From Enterobacter vonholyi (lineage in GTDB: Bacteria; Pseudomonadota; Gammaproteobacteria; Enterobacterales; Enterobacteriaceae), in NCBI RefSeq assembly GCF_008364555.1, contig NZ_VTUC01000006.1, positions 496,001 to 560,000 on the forward strand: a stretch of 64,000 bases of DNA, read 5' to 3'. Under the pieces are notes generated by a model. The model worked only from the letters and a program-made list of their open reading frames with translations. It searched no databases and was not told the origin of the DNA. A program made the position numbers and the translations under genes. Positions 1 to 8,606 of this stretch are shown piece after piece (position 1 is the stretch's first letter; the number at the start of each line of letters is the position of its first letter).

Positions 1-342
1 GAAATAGCGGCTCTGCTGGCCATATTCAATCACGTCGCGCCACCAGGCGTTTTCCAGCGAGGTGGACATATGGTTGGGGACAATGTCCAGAATCAGCCCC
101 ATACCGGCCTGCTTAAGCGCCGCCGCCATGCGGTCAAACCCCTCTCGTCCGCCGATCGCGGGGTCGATTTCATTCGGGTTGGTCACGTCATAGCCGTGGG
201 TAGACCCCGTCGTGGCAGTGAACACGGGCGACGCGTAAAGGTGGCTGATGCCGAGGTCCTTCATATACGGCACCAGCGCCACAACGCGGTCAAAGGTCAT
301 GCCGTTACGGAACTGAATTCGGTACGTGGCGGAAGGGATCAT
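1..342 (-). CDS. treY: TreY, maltooligosyl trehalose synthase (5' part only)
   Basis: The minus strand opens with an ATG at 342 and reads open to the window edge, giving the first 114 residues of a GH13-type protein (starts MIPSATYRIQFRNGMTFD). The visible region holds the barrel start, the motif ASPVFTATTGSTHGYDVTNP and the region-I motif LDIVPNHM. These match maltooligosyl trehalose synthase, which turns the reducing-end glucose of maltodextrins into a trehalosyl unit. The ATG overlaps the treZ stop by 4 nt (ATGA), so treZ and treY are translationally coupled, with treZ first. The remaining roughly 700 residues lie outside the window. Confidence 0.9.
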   Translation of the reverse strand, partial: MIPSATYRIQFRNGMTFDRVVALVPYMKDLGISHLYASPVFTATTGSTHGYDVTNPNEIDPAIGGREGFDRMAAALKQAGMGLILDIVPNHMSTSLENAWWRDVIEYGQQSRYF

Positions 343-2126
343 AACGATGCTTCTCCATCAGCAAAGCGAACGACAATACCGTTCGGGGGTAAAACGTCAG
401 AGACTTCCGGCCAGGCAAAGCGCGTCTCACCCGCGAGATCGGGCAGCGCGACGGGCTTAATGCCGATATTAAGCGCCAGCGAGAGCGTCCCCGACGGAAA
501 GCGCCAGCACACCGCCACCATGCCGGGCGCGGTCTTGAGCACATGGCCCTCAACGGCACCGCGCGGATGCAGAAGCGGAACGATATGGCGATGGCGCAGC
601 GTCAACAGATTGCGCGTGTAGCGCAGCCACGTTTTGCCCTCGTCGGTGGCAATCTTATGCCAGTCGAGCTTTGAGCGAACAAAGGTGTTCACGTCGTTCG
701 GATCCGGAACGGCTTCATCGTGTCCGGCGTGACCGGTAAACTCTTTCGCGCGCCCTTCCCGTACCGCCTTTGCCAGATCGCCGTGAAAGTCGGTGAAGAA
801 CAGGAACGGATGCGTTTCCCCAAACTCCTCGCCCATAAACAGCAGCGGGATATGCGGGGAGAGCAGCAGCGCGGCAAGCAGCACCCGCGTCTTGTCGGCA
901 CCCGCGAGGGAGATAAGCCGCTCGCCCTGGGCGCGATTGCCTGTCTGATCGTGGTTTTGAATAAAATCGACGAAGAACTGCGGCGGCTGCGTGCGGCACT
1001 CCACCCCGCGAGATTCTCCGGTTTGCAGAGACACCTCGCCCTGGTAGACAAACCCTTCCGCCAGCGCCCGGGCGAACTTCTTCTCAGGCTCAAAGGCAAA
1101 ATCCTGGTAATACGCGTGGGTCTCGCCGGTGGCAAACACGTGGGCGGCGTTGTGGAAGTCATCGTTCCACTCGCCGGTAAACAGCGGCGCGTTGCCCTGT
1201 TCATCGCGGGGATGCAGGAAAATCACGTTGCGGCTGTCTTCCGTGGTCAGGTGAACGTGACGGTGCGGAATGGCCTCGCGAATTTTTGCGGCAATCTCCT
1301 CGAGAACATGGGGGTCCGAGCCGTCCTTAATCTGGTCGATGGCATCAAAGCGCAGCCCGTCCAGGCGGTATTCCGTCAGCCAGTAGAGCGGCGCGTCGGT
1401 GATGTACTGCCTGACCGGCTCGCGCTCGTAGGCGATGCCGTTACCCCACGGCGTCATCCGCTGTGCATCAAAAAACGCGGGCGAAAGCAGAGGCAGATAG
1501 TTTCCTTCGGGCCCAAAGTGGTTGAGCACGATATCCAGCACCACGGAAAGCCCCAGGCCGTGGGCGGCGTCGATAAAGGCGTGGAAATCCTCCGGCGTGC
1601 CGTACGCTGAGTGTGGGGCATACAGCAGCACGCCGTCATATCCCCAGCCGCGGGAACCGCCAAACTGGGAGACGGGCATCACTTCAAGCTGGGTAATCCC
1701 GAGCTCTGCCAGATACGGCAGCTTGTCGATGGCCGACCGGAAGGTGCCCTCCGGAGTGAAGGTGCCGATATGCAGTTCGTAAATGACCGTCTCTTCCCAC
1801 GGACGCCCTGCCCAGTCGCGGTTGACCGGCTGGTAAAGTCGGGGATCGATCACCACCGAGGGGCCGTTAACGTCGCCCTTTTGCGCCCGCGAGGCGGGAT
1901 CGGGCACCGCCATGCCGTCCTGAAGAACAAACTGATATTCTGCACCGTGCGTGACGCCAGGGACGTCTGCCTGGAACCAGCCGTCGCCGGTTGCCGTCAT
2001 CGGCACGTCGGTGGCGGCAAGACGTAGCGTAAGTTCTTTCTGTCCTTCTGCCCAGACGCGAAAACGTACAACGTCATCGGAAATAAACTCAGCACCCCAC
2101 TGCTTTTGAAATGTCCTGAATTCCAT
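339..2126 (-). CDS. treZ: TreZ, malto-oligosyltrehalose trehalohydrolase
   Basis: A 595-residue GH13 protein of normal family length. It hydrolyses the glycosidic bond next to the trehalosyl end of maltooligosyltrehalose and releases trehalose in the cytoplasm. The N-terminal beta domain (about residues 1-95) is followed by the catalytic barrel with region I LDIVLNHFGPEGNY, the nucleophile in DGLRFDAID (D261), the acid/base in TTEDSR (E296) and the stabiliser in QNHDQ (D393). With treY downstream in a 4-nt overlap it forms the TreYZ route of trehalose synthesis from glycogen or maltodextrin, usually tied to osmotic or desiccation stress. No T-rich terminator separates the two genes. Confidence 0.93.
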   Translation of the reverse strand: MEFRTFQKQWGAEFISDDVVRFRVWAEGQKELTLRLAATDVPMTATGDGWFQADVPGVTHGAEYQFVLQDGMAVPDPASRAQKGDVNGPSVVIDPRLYQPVNRDWAGRPWEETVIYELHIGTFTPEGTFRSAIDKLPYLAELGITQLEVMPVSQFGGSRGWGYDGVLLYAPHSAYGTPEDFHAFIDAAHGLGLSVVLDIVLNHFGPEGNYLPLLSPAFFDAQRMTPWGNGIAYEREPVRQYITDAPLYWLTEYRLDGLRFDAIDQIKDGSDPHVLEEIAAKIREAIPHRHVHLTTEDSRNVIFLHPRDEQGNAPLFTGEWNDDFHNAAHVFATGETHAYYQDFAFEPEKKFARALAEGFVYQGEVSLQTGESRGVECRTQPPQFFVDFIQNHDQTGNRAQGERLISLAGADKTRVLLAALLLSPHIPLLFMGEEFGETHPFLFFTDFHGDLAKAVREGRAKEFTGHAGHDEAVPDPNDVNTFVRSKLDWHKIATDEGKTWLRYTRNLLTLRHRHIVPLLHPRGAVEGHVLKTAPGMVAVCWRFPSGTLSLALNIGIKPVALPDLAGETRFAWPEVSDVLPPNGIVVRFADGEASL

Positions 2127-2258
2127 TCATTGTCCTCGAATGACCCACATTTTACGCGGAACGAAGTACAAGCTTAGTTCAGGATTAAAAGTACGTGAGC
2201 TCAGCGGATTTAACCGCTTCGTCTATTCTTTATGAAATAACTCACTATCGGGAATACT

Positions 2259-2786
2259 ATGCAGATTCGAAAAGGATTAAATACGGACCTCGTCCGTCTT
2301 GAATGTTGTGACTTTTCTTTCACCATTAGCCACATTGCGCGAGAGCCCTTTATCCATTGTGATTTGCATATTGAAGCCGTCGCCGAGCCCTGGATAAAAA
2401 CCTACGAACTCGACATTCAAACGCTTGAAAACCATTGCGTTAATCCGGACGCCATATTTCTTGTGGCGGAAACGGACGACGGTGAAATAGCCGGATTTAT
2501 TACCGCGTCAGTCGGCTGGAATAAGTTTATCTCGGTGGATTACATAGCCGTGGATCGCACGAAACGCAGAACCGGCGCCGCACAAAAATTGATGGCCGCC
2601 GCGCACGTGTGGGCCCGCAGCGTAAACGCGCCGGGATTACGGCTTGAAACACAAAATGTGAACGTCTCAGCCTGTCTGTTTTACCGTAACTACGGGTTCA
2701 CCCTGGGCGGATACGATCGTTATCTCTACAACGCCCTACCGGAAAAAGACGAGGTCGCCCTGTTCTGGTATTACATGCTGGTCTAG
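2259..2786 (+). CDS. GNAT acetyltransferase resembling streptothricin acetyltransferases
   Basis: A 175-residue GNAT-fold protein. The acetyl-CoA region is about residues 100-120 (VDRTKRRTGAAQKLM, an R/Q-x-x-G-x-G/A-like loop). The C-terminal part, LRLETQNVNVSACLFYRNYG followed by FTLGGYDRYLYN and the ending VALFWYYML, closely resembles the corresponding part of Sat-type streptothricin N-acetyltransferases as I remember them, and the length agrees (about 174). Those enzymes acetylate the beta-lysine chain of streptothricin/nourseothricin. I infer a related activity, but many chromosomal GNATs share this architecture and the true substrate is unknown. It is monocistronic, between treZ (divergent) and an acid phosphatase gene. 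Confidence 0.6.
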   Translation: MQIRKGLNTDLVRLECCDFSFTISHIAREPFIHCDLHIEAVAEPWIKTYELDIQTLENHCVNPDAIFLVAETDDGEIAGFITASVGWNKFISVDYIAVDRTKRRTGAAQKLMAAAHVWARSVNAPGLRLETQNVNVSACLFYRNYGFTLGGYDRYLYNALPEKDEVALFWYYMLV

Positions 2787-2876
2787 CGGAAACACATTGC
2801 CACATCGCGGTCATATTTCTGTCACTGAATTTCATTACGCTTTCGGGATTTTAACCACGGTGTTGAGGAAAGAAGC

Positions 2877-3635
2877 GTGAATTCAATGGCTAAGGCATTA
2901 CTGCTGGCATTACCTGTTTTGAGTGCAGCGGCAACCGCGACGGCTGCCGGGCGCGACCTGTGCGAACCGAAAGCGTACGAAATGGCGCTGCGCTATCAGC
3001 AGAAATCGGCAGAGATTATGGCCCTTCAGCTGCAAACCTATCGGTTTGCCACCGAGCGTTTCAACGAAAAGTTAAAGGATCTGAAAACGCCCGAAAACTA
3101 CGCCGTGGTGATGGACCTCGACGAAACGGTGCTGGATAACACCCCTCTGCTGGTGCGCGACGCGGAGCAGTGTCACGACTATACGAAATGGGACACCTGG
3201 AGCGACTGGGAGAAACAGGGTAAACCCGGCTTAATTCCGGGGGCGAAAGCGTTTCTTGACCACGTGAATCAAAGCAAAGTCCGCATCTACTACGTTTCGG
3301 ATCGTATGCAGGAAAATAAAGCCGATACGCTCAGGACGTTAAAAGCCCTGGGACTTCCGCAGGTGTCCGATGAAAGCGTGCTTCTGGACACGGTCAGCAA
3401 GGAAGAGCGTCGCCAGAGCATCCTCAAAAAGCAGCAGATCGTGATGCTGTTCGGCGACAGCCTGCCGGACTTCGCCGTGCAGTTTAAAAACAAAAAGCCA
3501 AGCGAGCAGCAGCGTGAGCTGGTTGAAGCCAGCGCCGAACGCTTCGGCAACGACTGGATTGTGCTGCCTAATGCCGCTTATGGCTCATGGTCCAAAGCCA
3601 CGCCGGACAGCTGGAACGTACCGCTGAAAAAATAA
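2877..3635 (+). CDS. Periplasmic class-C-like (e(P4)-family) HAD acid phosphatase / 5'-nucleotidase
   Basis: A 252-residue protein of the HAD subfamily IIIB acid phosphatases. The signature MDLDETVLDN contains the nucleophile and general acid (D80, D82); a later FGDSLPDF supplies the conserved Mg-binding acidic residues. The N-terminal signal peptide ends near TATAA, with no lipobox cysteine, so I expect a soluble periplasmic enzyme rather than the e(P4)-type outer-membrane lipoprotein. It would dephosphorylate nucleotides or other organic phosphates. I chose the GTG at 2877 because GAGGAAA at 2865-2871 is correctly spaced for it; an ATG at 2886 is the alternative. A strong hairpin follows the stop. 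Confidence 0.8.
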   Translation: MNSMAKALLLALPVLSAAATATAAGRDLCEPKAYEMALRYQQKSAEIMALQLQTYRFATERFNEKLKDLKTPENYAVVMDLDETVLDNTPLLVRDAEQCHDYTKWDTWSDWEKQGKPGLIPGAKAFLDHVNQSKVRIYYVSDRMQENKADTLRTLKALGLPQVSDESVLLDTVSKEERRQSILKKQQIVMLFGDSLPDFAVQFKNKKPSEQQRELVEASAERFGNDWIVLPNAAYGSWSKATPDSWNVPLKK

Positions 3636-3642
3636 TGTCTAC

Positions 3643-3676
3643 GGGCCGGGAAAGCTATCGCGCGCCTTCCCGGCCC
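3643..3676 (+). terminator. Hairpin after the acid phosphatase gene
   Basis: GGGCCGGGAA pairs perfectly with TTCCCGGCCC (10 bp) across a 14-nt loop, directly after the stop. Only a short, broken T stretch follows, so termination strength is uncertain. Confidence 0.55.
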
Positions 3677-3776
3677 TTCGGTTTCCTATCCATCCCGTTT
3701 ATAGGTCCTATCATTTCTGGGCAGGTTCTTATAATTTTACGGAGCAGTAAGATGAGCACTTTCAAAGGAGACTCGT

Positions 3777-4763
3777 ATGCTTACCGTGAAAAAACTTGCT
3801 CTTTCCACGCTGATTTCCAGTTCACTGTTTTTTTACCCTGCGCTCCAGGCCTCGGCGGAGACGCCGCAGCACGTCGTTAAACAACCTGCGGGCGGTTACA
3901 GCGTGCAGGTCGGCGACGTTCTGGTCACCTCGTTTACCGACGGGACCGTCGCGCAGGATCTGCACAAGCTGCTGCGCCGGACAACGCCGCAAAACATTGA
4001 TGCGCTGCTCGCGAAAAACTTTCAGACCAACCCGGCTGAGGTCTCCATCAACGCTTTTCTGATTGCGATACCCGGACATAAAATCCTGGTGGATACCGGC
4101 TCGGGCCAGCTCTTTGGCCCTGATACCGGCGGACGTCTGGTTGAAAGCCTCGCCACGCAGGGGATAAAACCCGAAGACATTACTGAAGTCCTGCTGACCC
4201 ACGCCCACTCCGATCATGCCGGTGGCCTGGTGAAGGATGGAAAAGTGGTGTTCAGCAACGCGCGCGTTTTCGTTGGCAAACCGGATATCGACTTTTTCTT
4301 TAATGACGACAACCAGAAGAAAACCGGCTACGGCAAGAACTACTTTGACGTCGCGCAGAAGACCTTAAAACCCTATCTGGATGCGGGAAAAGTGGTGCCG
4401 TTTAGCGGCACATCGGAGATTCTACCGGGGCTGACCGGCACGGTTCATCCCGGACACACGCCGGGCTCAGCCTTCTACACGCTGACAAGTAAAGGCGAGA
4501 AGATCACCTTTGTCGGCGACATCATTCATGCCGCGGCGGTTCAGTTCCCGCAGCCTGCGGTGACCATCACCTACGATGAAGATCAGAACAAAGCGGCAAC
4601 CGTTCGCGAGCATGCGTTCGCTGACTTTGTGAAAAACAAGGACCTGGTTGCCGCCCCGCACCTGCCTTTCCCGGGCATCGGCTATGTGACGAAAGGCGAG
4701 AAAGGGGGCTATGCCTGGGTCCCTGTGACCTATACCAACCGTGACGCCAGCAGCGCGAAATAA
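3777..4763 (+). CDS. Secreted metallo-beta-lactamase-fold hydrolase
   Basis: A 328-residue MBL-fold protein with an N-terminal signal peptide (hydrophobic about residues 8-24, ending near LQASA). It has the full zinc motif H142-x-H144-x-D146-H147 (THAHSDHAGG), a later GHTPGS and a GDIIHA segment that supplies the bridging Asp. It therefore looks catalytically competent and periplasmic. The substrate cannot be read from sequence; related enterobacterial proteins are annotated only as MBL-fold hydrolases (lactonase- or sulfatase-like). It has a good ribosome site (AAAGGAG before the ATG). The LysR gene that follows starts 1 nt after the stop, so the two are probably cotranscribed. Confidence 0.75.
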   Translation: MLTVKKLALSTLISSSLFFYPALQASAETPQHVVKQPAGGYSVQVGDVLVTSFTDGTVAQDLHKLLRRTTPQNIDALLAKNFQTNPAEVSINAFLIAIPGHKILVDTGSGQLFGPDTGGRLVESLATQGIKPEDITEVLLTHAHSDHAGGLVKDGKVVFSNARVFVGKPDIDFFFNDDNQKKTGYGKNYFDVAQKTLKPYLDAGKVVPFSGTSEILPGLTGTVHPGHTPGSAFYTLTSKGEKITFVGDIIHAAAVQFPQPAVTITYDEDQNKAATVREHAFADFVKNKDLVAAPHLPFPGIGYVTKGEKGGYAWVPVTYTNRDASSAK

Positions 4764-4764
4764 G

Positions 4765-5676
4765 ATGACGCCCATCTCTGATATGGACATAGACCTGATC
4801 CTGACCCTGGACGCCCTGCTTCAGGACAGGAATATCACCCATGCGGCCGCGCGGCTGGGCATCAGCCAGCCCGCGCTGTCCGCCCGTCTGGCGCGTCTGC
4901 GCACGCTGTTTGGCGAACCGCTGTTTATTCCCTCCCCGCATGGACGCGGGGTATTGCCCACGCCGCGAGCGGAAGCGCTCAGGCCGCAGGTGGCAAGCGT
5001 GCTGCGCGGCATCAGCGCGATGTTTGCGCCCACCGCGTTTGATGCGCAAACCAGCAGCCGGACCTTTGTTATCGCGCTGCATGAGAATCCGGCGCTGATG
5101 CTCGGCACCGGGCTACTTAACCAGATTAGAACCGATGCCCCCGGTATCCGCCTGCGCTTCGCCCTGCCGGAGATAGCTGACCTGCCGCAGCAGCTGGAAA
5201 ACGGGGATGTGGATATCTACATTGGCGTGAGCGCAGGAGCCCATGACGGATGGGTGAGGCGCAAACTCCTCGACGACGCGTTTGCCACCGCCCAGCGTAA
5301 AGGCCATCCGCGCGGAACGGGTCCGTTAGATCTGGATAGCTACTGCGCGCTTTCCCATCTGGTGGTGTCGTCGGCGGGGGATCCGTTTAGCGGCTTTGTT
5401 GACCAAACCCTCGCCGGGCTGGGCTACCAGCGACACGTCGCCATGTCCACCCAGAGCTACGCCGTAGCGCCTGCGCTGGTTGCCGGTACCGACCTGGTGT
5501 GCACCCTGCCGGAACGGATGCTGAAGCAGTTTGCCTGCACGCTGGATCTCTTTGCACCACCGCTGCCGCTCCAGCCGATTACCATCAACATGTACTGGCA
5601 CCCGAAAAACAGCCAGGATCCGGCGAATGCCTGGCTGCGCGAACAGCTGCTGCGGGCCGCCGGACGTCAGGTGTGA
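4765..5676 (+). CDS. LysR-family transcriptional regulator
   Basis: A 303-residue LysR protein. The N-terminal winged helix-turn-helix reads NITHAAARLGISQPALSARL, and the rest is the usual effector-binding domain. I chose the ATG at 4765, 1 nt after the upstream MBL-hydrolase stop; ATG 4783 (MDIDLILTLDALLQ) is an equally plausible start and a GTG at 4741 would need a 23-nt overlap. Its position suggests it regulates or is coexpressed with the MBL hydrolase, which is unusual because most LysR genes are divergent from their target. Its end overlaps the 3' end of the next, convergent LysR gene by 10 nt. Confidence 0.82.
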   Translation: MTPISDMDIDLILTLDALLQDRNITHAAARLGISQPALSARLARLRTLFGEPLFIPSPHGRGVLPTPRAEALRPQVASVLRGISAMFAPTAFDAQTSSRTFVIALHENPALMLGTGLLNQIRTDAPGIRLRFALPEIADLPQQLENGDVDIYIGVSAGAHDGWVRRKLLDDAFATAQRKGHPRGTGPLDLDSYCALSHLVVSSAGDPFSGFVDQTLAGLGYQRHVAMSTQSYAVAPALVAGTDLVCTLPERMLKQFACTLDLFAPPLPLQPITINMYWHPKNSQDPANAWLREQLLRAAGRQV

Positions 5677-6551
5677 TCGAGCGTTACCAGAAACTTTTTA
5701 AGCACCTCTGAGCGAATAATCCGGTGGCAAACCAGGGTGAGTTCGCTCTCCCGCAGCCGGTCGAGGATGTCCACGTAGACGACATTCTCGACGCTCACCG
5801 CCTTTGCCGACGCGGGGAGCAGCGCCAGCCCAAACCCCGCCGAAACCAGGCTTATCACCGTGGGCACGTCGGTCGCGTTCTGCACGACGTCCGGCTGAAA
5901 GCCCGCTCCGCTGCAGGCATCATAGAAGTACTGCTCCAGCCCCATTCCCTCCGGATCGCGCAGGGAGATCCATTTTTCGTCTTTCACCGACGAAAGCGTC
6001 AGCGCGGCGGATCCGGCCAGCGGATGCTGACGATACAGCGCCAGCACCGTTTTCTCCGAGGCGAACGGGCGGCTTTGCAGATCGTCCGGCAGCGACGGCA
6101 GCGGCGCGCGGATGATGGCCACATCCAGCTGGTTGCTCTGCACGGCGGCGTAGAGCGTCTGCACGTTTCCGGTCATCAGGGACATGGTAATGGCCGGCCA
6201 GCGGGTGTGCATCTGGCGCAGCGCGGCGGGCAGCCTGCCGTCAAACATCGCGCTCGACACGCACCCGAGGTTTAACACACCCTGCTCGCCCCGTGCCGTT
6301 TGTCTGGCGTCCAGCACCGCCTGTTCGGTCAGCGAGATGGCGAGCCGGGCTTTCACGAGAAATGCTTCGCCCGCGGGCGTCAGGGTCAAGCGGCGGTTCG
6401 CCCGGCTGAAAAGCGTGACGCCTAAACGTTCTTCCAGGGCCTTTATCTGCTGGCTCAGCGCCGGCTGCGCCATGTTCAGACGCTCGGCGGCCCGGTGCAT
6501 GTGGAGCTCTTCGGCCACGACGATGAAGTGGCGCATCTGACGAAACTGCAC
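5667..6551 (-). CDS. LysR-family regulator divergent from ubiD-like gene (HudR-like arrangement)
   Basis: A 294-residue LysR protein beginning MQFRQMRHFIVVAEE, with the helix-turn-helix MHRAAERLNMAQPALSQQI and a standard effector domain. It is transcribed away from the UbiD-family decarboxylase across a 113-bp AT-rich gap, the classical LysR/target layout. In Pseudomonas aeruginosa a LysR gene (hudR) sits beside and controls the UbiD homologue hudA; the same pairing here suggests equivalent control. That link is inference from layout, not from the regulator's sequence. Confidence 0.82.
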   Translation of the reverse strand: MQFRQMRHFIVVAEELHMHRAAERLNMAQPALSQQIKALEERLGVTLFSRANRRLTLTPAGEAFLVKARLAISLTEQAVLDARQTARGEQGVLNLGCVSSAMFDGRLPAALRQMHTRWPAITMSLMTGNVQTLYAAVQSNQLDVAIIRAPLPSLPDDLQSRPFASEKTVLALYRQHPLAGSAALTLSSVKDEKWISLRDPEGMGLEQYFYDACSGAGFQPDVVQNATDVPTVISLVSAGFGLALLPASAKAVSVENVVYVDILDRLRESELTLVCHRIIRSEVLKKFLVTLDHT

Positions 6552-6664
6552 GAGACGTCCCCCTGTATTGATATAAATTTCCTTATCAATTTAACAGTAA
6601 TGATGCAATTGATGCTATTGGTCATTGCCATAAAAATGGAGGGATTCAACCGAGGGAGGAAAAT

Positions 6665-8155
6665 ATGGAAAACAAGATTAACGATCTTCGCAGCGCCATC
6701 GCCTTACTGCAGCGCCACGACGGGCAGTATATTGAAACCGATCGTCCGGTCGACCCCAACGCCGAACTGGCGGGCGTCTATCGCCATATCGGCGCAGGCG
6801 GCACGGTCAAACGCCCAACCCGCACGGGCCCGGCCATGATGTTCAACAGCATCAAGGGCTATCCGCACTCCCGCATCCTGGTGGGCATGCACGCCAGCCG
6901 CGAGCGCGCGGCGCTGCTGTTAGGCTGCGAGCCTTCTGAACTGGCAAAGCACGTCGGCCAGGCGGTGAAAAAGCCGGTCGCGCCGGTTGTCGTTCCGGCT
7001 GCGCAGGCTCCCTGTCAGGAGCAGGTCTTCTATGCTGACGATCCTGACTTCGATCTGCGCAAGCTGCTTCCGGCCCCGACCAACACGCCGATTGATGCGG
7101 GTCCGTTCTTCTGTCTGGGACTGGTGCTGGCAAGCGATCCGGAAGACAGCTCGCTGACGGATGTCACCATTCACCGCCTCTGCGTGCAGGAGCGCGACGA
7201 GCTTTCCATGTTCCTTGCCGCCGGGCGCCATATCGAAGTGTTCCGCAAAAAGGCAGAAGAGGCAGGAAAGCCGCTGCCGGTGACGATCAACATGGGTCTC
7301 GACCCCGCCATCTACATCGGCGCGTGCTTTGAGGCCCCCACCACGCCGTTTGGCTACAACGAGCTGGGCGTCGCCGGGGCGCTGCGCCAGCAGTCGGTCG
7401 AGCTGGTGCAGGGCGTGGCGGTCAAAGAGAAAGCCATCGCGCGGGCGGAAATCATCATCGAAGGTGAACTGCTGCCGGGCGTGCGCGTGAGAGAGGATCA
7501 GCATACCAACACCGGCCACGCGATGCCGGAGTTCCCGGGCTACTGCGGCGAGGCGAACCCCTCCCTGCCGGTGATTAAAGTGAAAGCCGTGACCATGCGA
7601 AACCACGCGATCCTGCAAACGCTGGTGGGACCGGGGGAAGAACATACCACGCTGGCCGGACTGCCGACGGAGGCCAGCATCCGTAATGCCGTTGAAGAGG
7701 CAATTCCGGGTTTCCTGCAAAACGTCTATGCCCATACCGCGGGCGGCGGCAAGTTCCTCGGGATACTGCAGGTGAAAAAACGCCAGCCGTCAGACGAAGG
7801 ACGTCAGGGCCAGGCGGCGCTTATCGCCCTGGCCACCTATTCGGAGCTGAAAAACATTATTCTTGTCGACGAAGACGTGGATATTTTCGACAGCGACGAC
7901 ATCCTCTGGGCGATGACCACCCGCATGCAGGGCGATGTCAGCATCACCAATATTCCTGGGATCCGCGGCCACCAGCTGGATCCGTCCCAGTCGCCGGATT
8001 ACAGCACCTCGATTCGCGGAAACGGCATCTCCTGCAAGACCATCTTCGACTGCACGGTGCCGTGGGCGCTGAAGGATCGCTTCGAGCGCGCGCCGTTTAT
8101 GGAGGTGGATCCGCGTCCGTGGGCGCCGGAGCTGTTTGCTGGCAACACAAAATAA
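6665..8155 (+). CDS. UbiD-family prenylated-FMN decarboxylase (HudA / pyrrole-2-carboxylate decarboxylase type)
   Basis: A 496-residue UbiD-family protein, the same length as P. aeruginosa HudA. UbiD enzymes use prenylated FMN made by UbiX to (de)carboxylate aromatic, heteroaromatic or alpha,beta-unsaturated acids. Family traits visible are the N-terminal GGTV/PTRTGPAMMF region, the central prFMN-binding DVTIHRLCVQ and ITINMGLDP-like stretch, and AEIIIEGELLPG, which carries the conserved acidic residues. A GAGGGAGGAAA Shine-Dalgarno precedes the ATG. It lacks a linked ubiX-like gene, so the cofactor would come from the housekeeping UbiX. HudA converts pyrrole-2-carboxylate; the substrate here is inferred only. 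Confidence 0.75.
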   Translation: MENKINDLRSAIALLQRHDGQYIETDRPVDPNAELAGVYRHIGAGGTVKRPTRTGPAMMFNSIKGYPHSRILVGMHASRERAALLLGCEPSELAKHVGQAVKKPVAPVVVPAAQAPCQEQVFYADDPDFDLRKLLPAPTNTPIDAGPFFCLGLVLASDPEDSSLTDVTIHRLCVQERDELSMFLAAGRHIEVFRKKAEEAGKPLPVTINMGLDPAIYIGACFEAPTTPFGYNELGVAGALRQQSVELVQGVAVKEKAIARAEIIIEGELLPGVRVREDQHTNTGHAMPEFPGYCGEANPSLPVIKVKAVTMRNHAILQTLVGPGEEHTTLAGLPTEASIRNAVEEAIPGFLQNVYAHTAGGGKFLGILQVKKRQPSDEGRQGQAALIALATYSELKNIILVDEDVDIFDSDDILWAMTTRMQGDVSITNIPGIRGHQLDPSQSPDYSTSIRGNGISCKTIFDCTVPWALKDRFERAPFMEVDPRPWAPELFAGNTK

Positions 8156-8164
8156 AAACACCAC

Positions 8165-8188
8165 GCGTATGGCCCGCGGGTCATACGC
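8165..8188. terminator. Bidirectional hairpin between ubiD-like gene and partner-switch operon
   Basis: GCGTATGGCCC and GGGTCATACGC can form an almost perfect stem (one G-T pair, very small loop). On the plus strand TGATTTTCTTTT follows, giving a terminator for the ubiD-like gene. It overlaps the last codons and stop of the RsbW-like gene, and on the minus strand a T-rich stretch follows a few bases later, so it can serve both genes. Confidence 0.65.
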
Positions 8189-8606
8189 TGATTTTCTTTT
8201 CAAGCGTGGCGATGTTTTCACCCGTCACGCGTTCCACAGTGAAACGATCGACGCTCAGCAAAATGAGCATCAGCCCCCTGCCGCTCTCCAGCAGCGGCGA
8301 GATTTCACAAAAACGGTCTCGCCTGGCGGCCTCAAGCCGCTCCAGCGGGAACGCGTCACCCGCGTCGGTAAAAACAATGCAGACATCGCTGTCGCGGATG
8401 TCGAACCGTACGCTGAATGCGCGCGAGGCATCCTCATGCAGCGCGTGGCGGATGATATTCGTCGCCACCTCACAGACGGCGAGATCGAGCGCGAAACGCC
8501 ACTCGTCATCTACGGGAAGCGCCCTCAGCCGCTCTTCCAGCCAGCCGGCCAGCGGCGTCAGGGAACCGAGCACCGCCGGAAATTCTGCCTGCACCGGCGT
8601 CTGCAT
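8181..8606 (-). CDS. RsbW-like anti-sigma/anti-target serine kinase (HATPase_c_2)
   Basis: A 141-residue GHKL-type ATPase matching the RsbW/SpoIIAB serine kinases. Visible boxes are the N box EVATNIIRHA, the G1 box TDAGDAFPL and the G2 box ESGRGLMLIL. There is no His-kinase dimerisation helix, so it should phosphorylate a serine on its STAS partner, not a histidine. It is the last gene of a five-gene operon and starts immediately after the STAS gene stop with no gap. In Bacillus such kinases bind sigma-B or sigma-F; Enterobacteriaceae lack these, so its real target is unknown. The neighbouring glucan genes suggest control of their synthesis. Confidence 0.85.
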   Translation of the reverse strand: MQTPVQAEFPAVLGSLTPLAGWLEERLRALPVDDEWRFALDLAVCEVATNIIRHALHEDASRAFSVRFDIRDSDVCIVFTDAGDAFPLERLEAARRDRFCEISPLLESGRGLMLILLSVDRFTVERVTGENIATLEKKISV

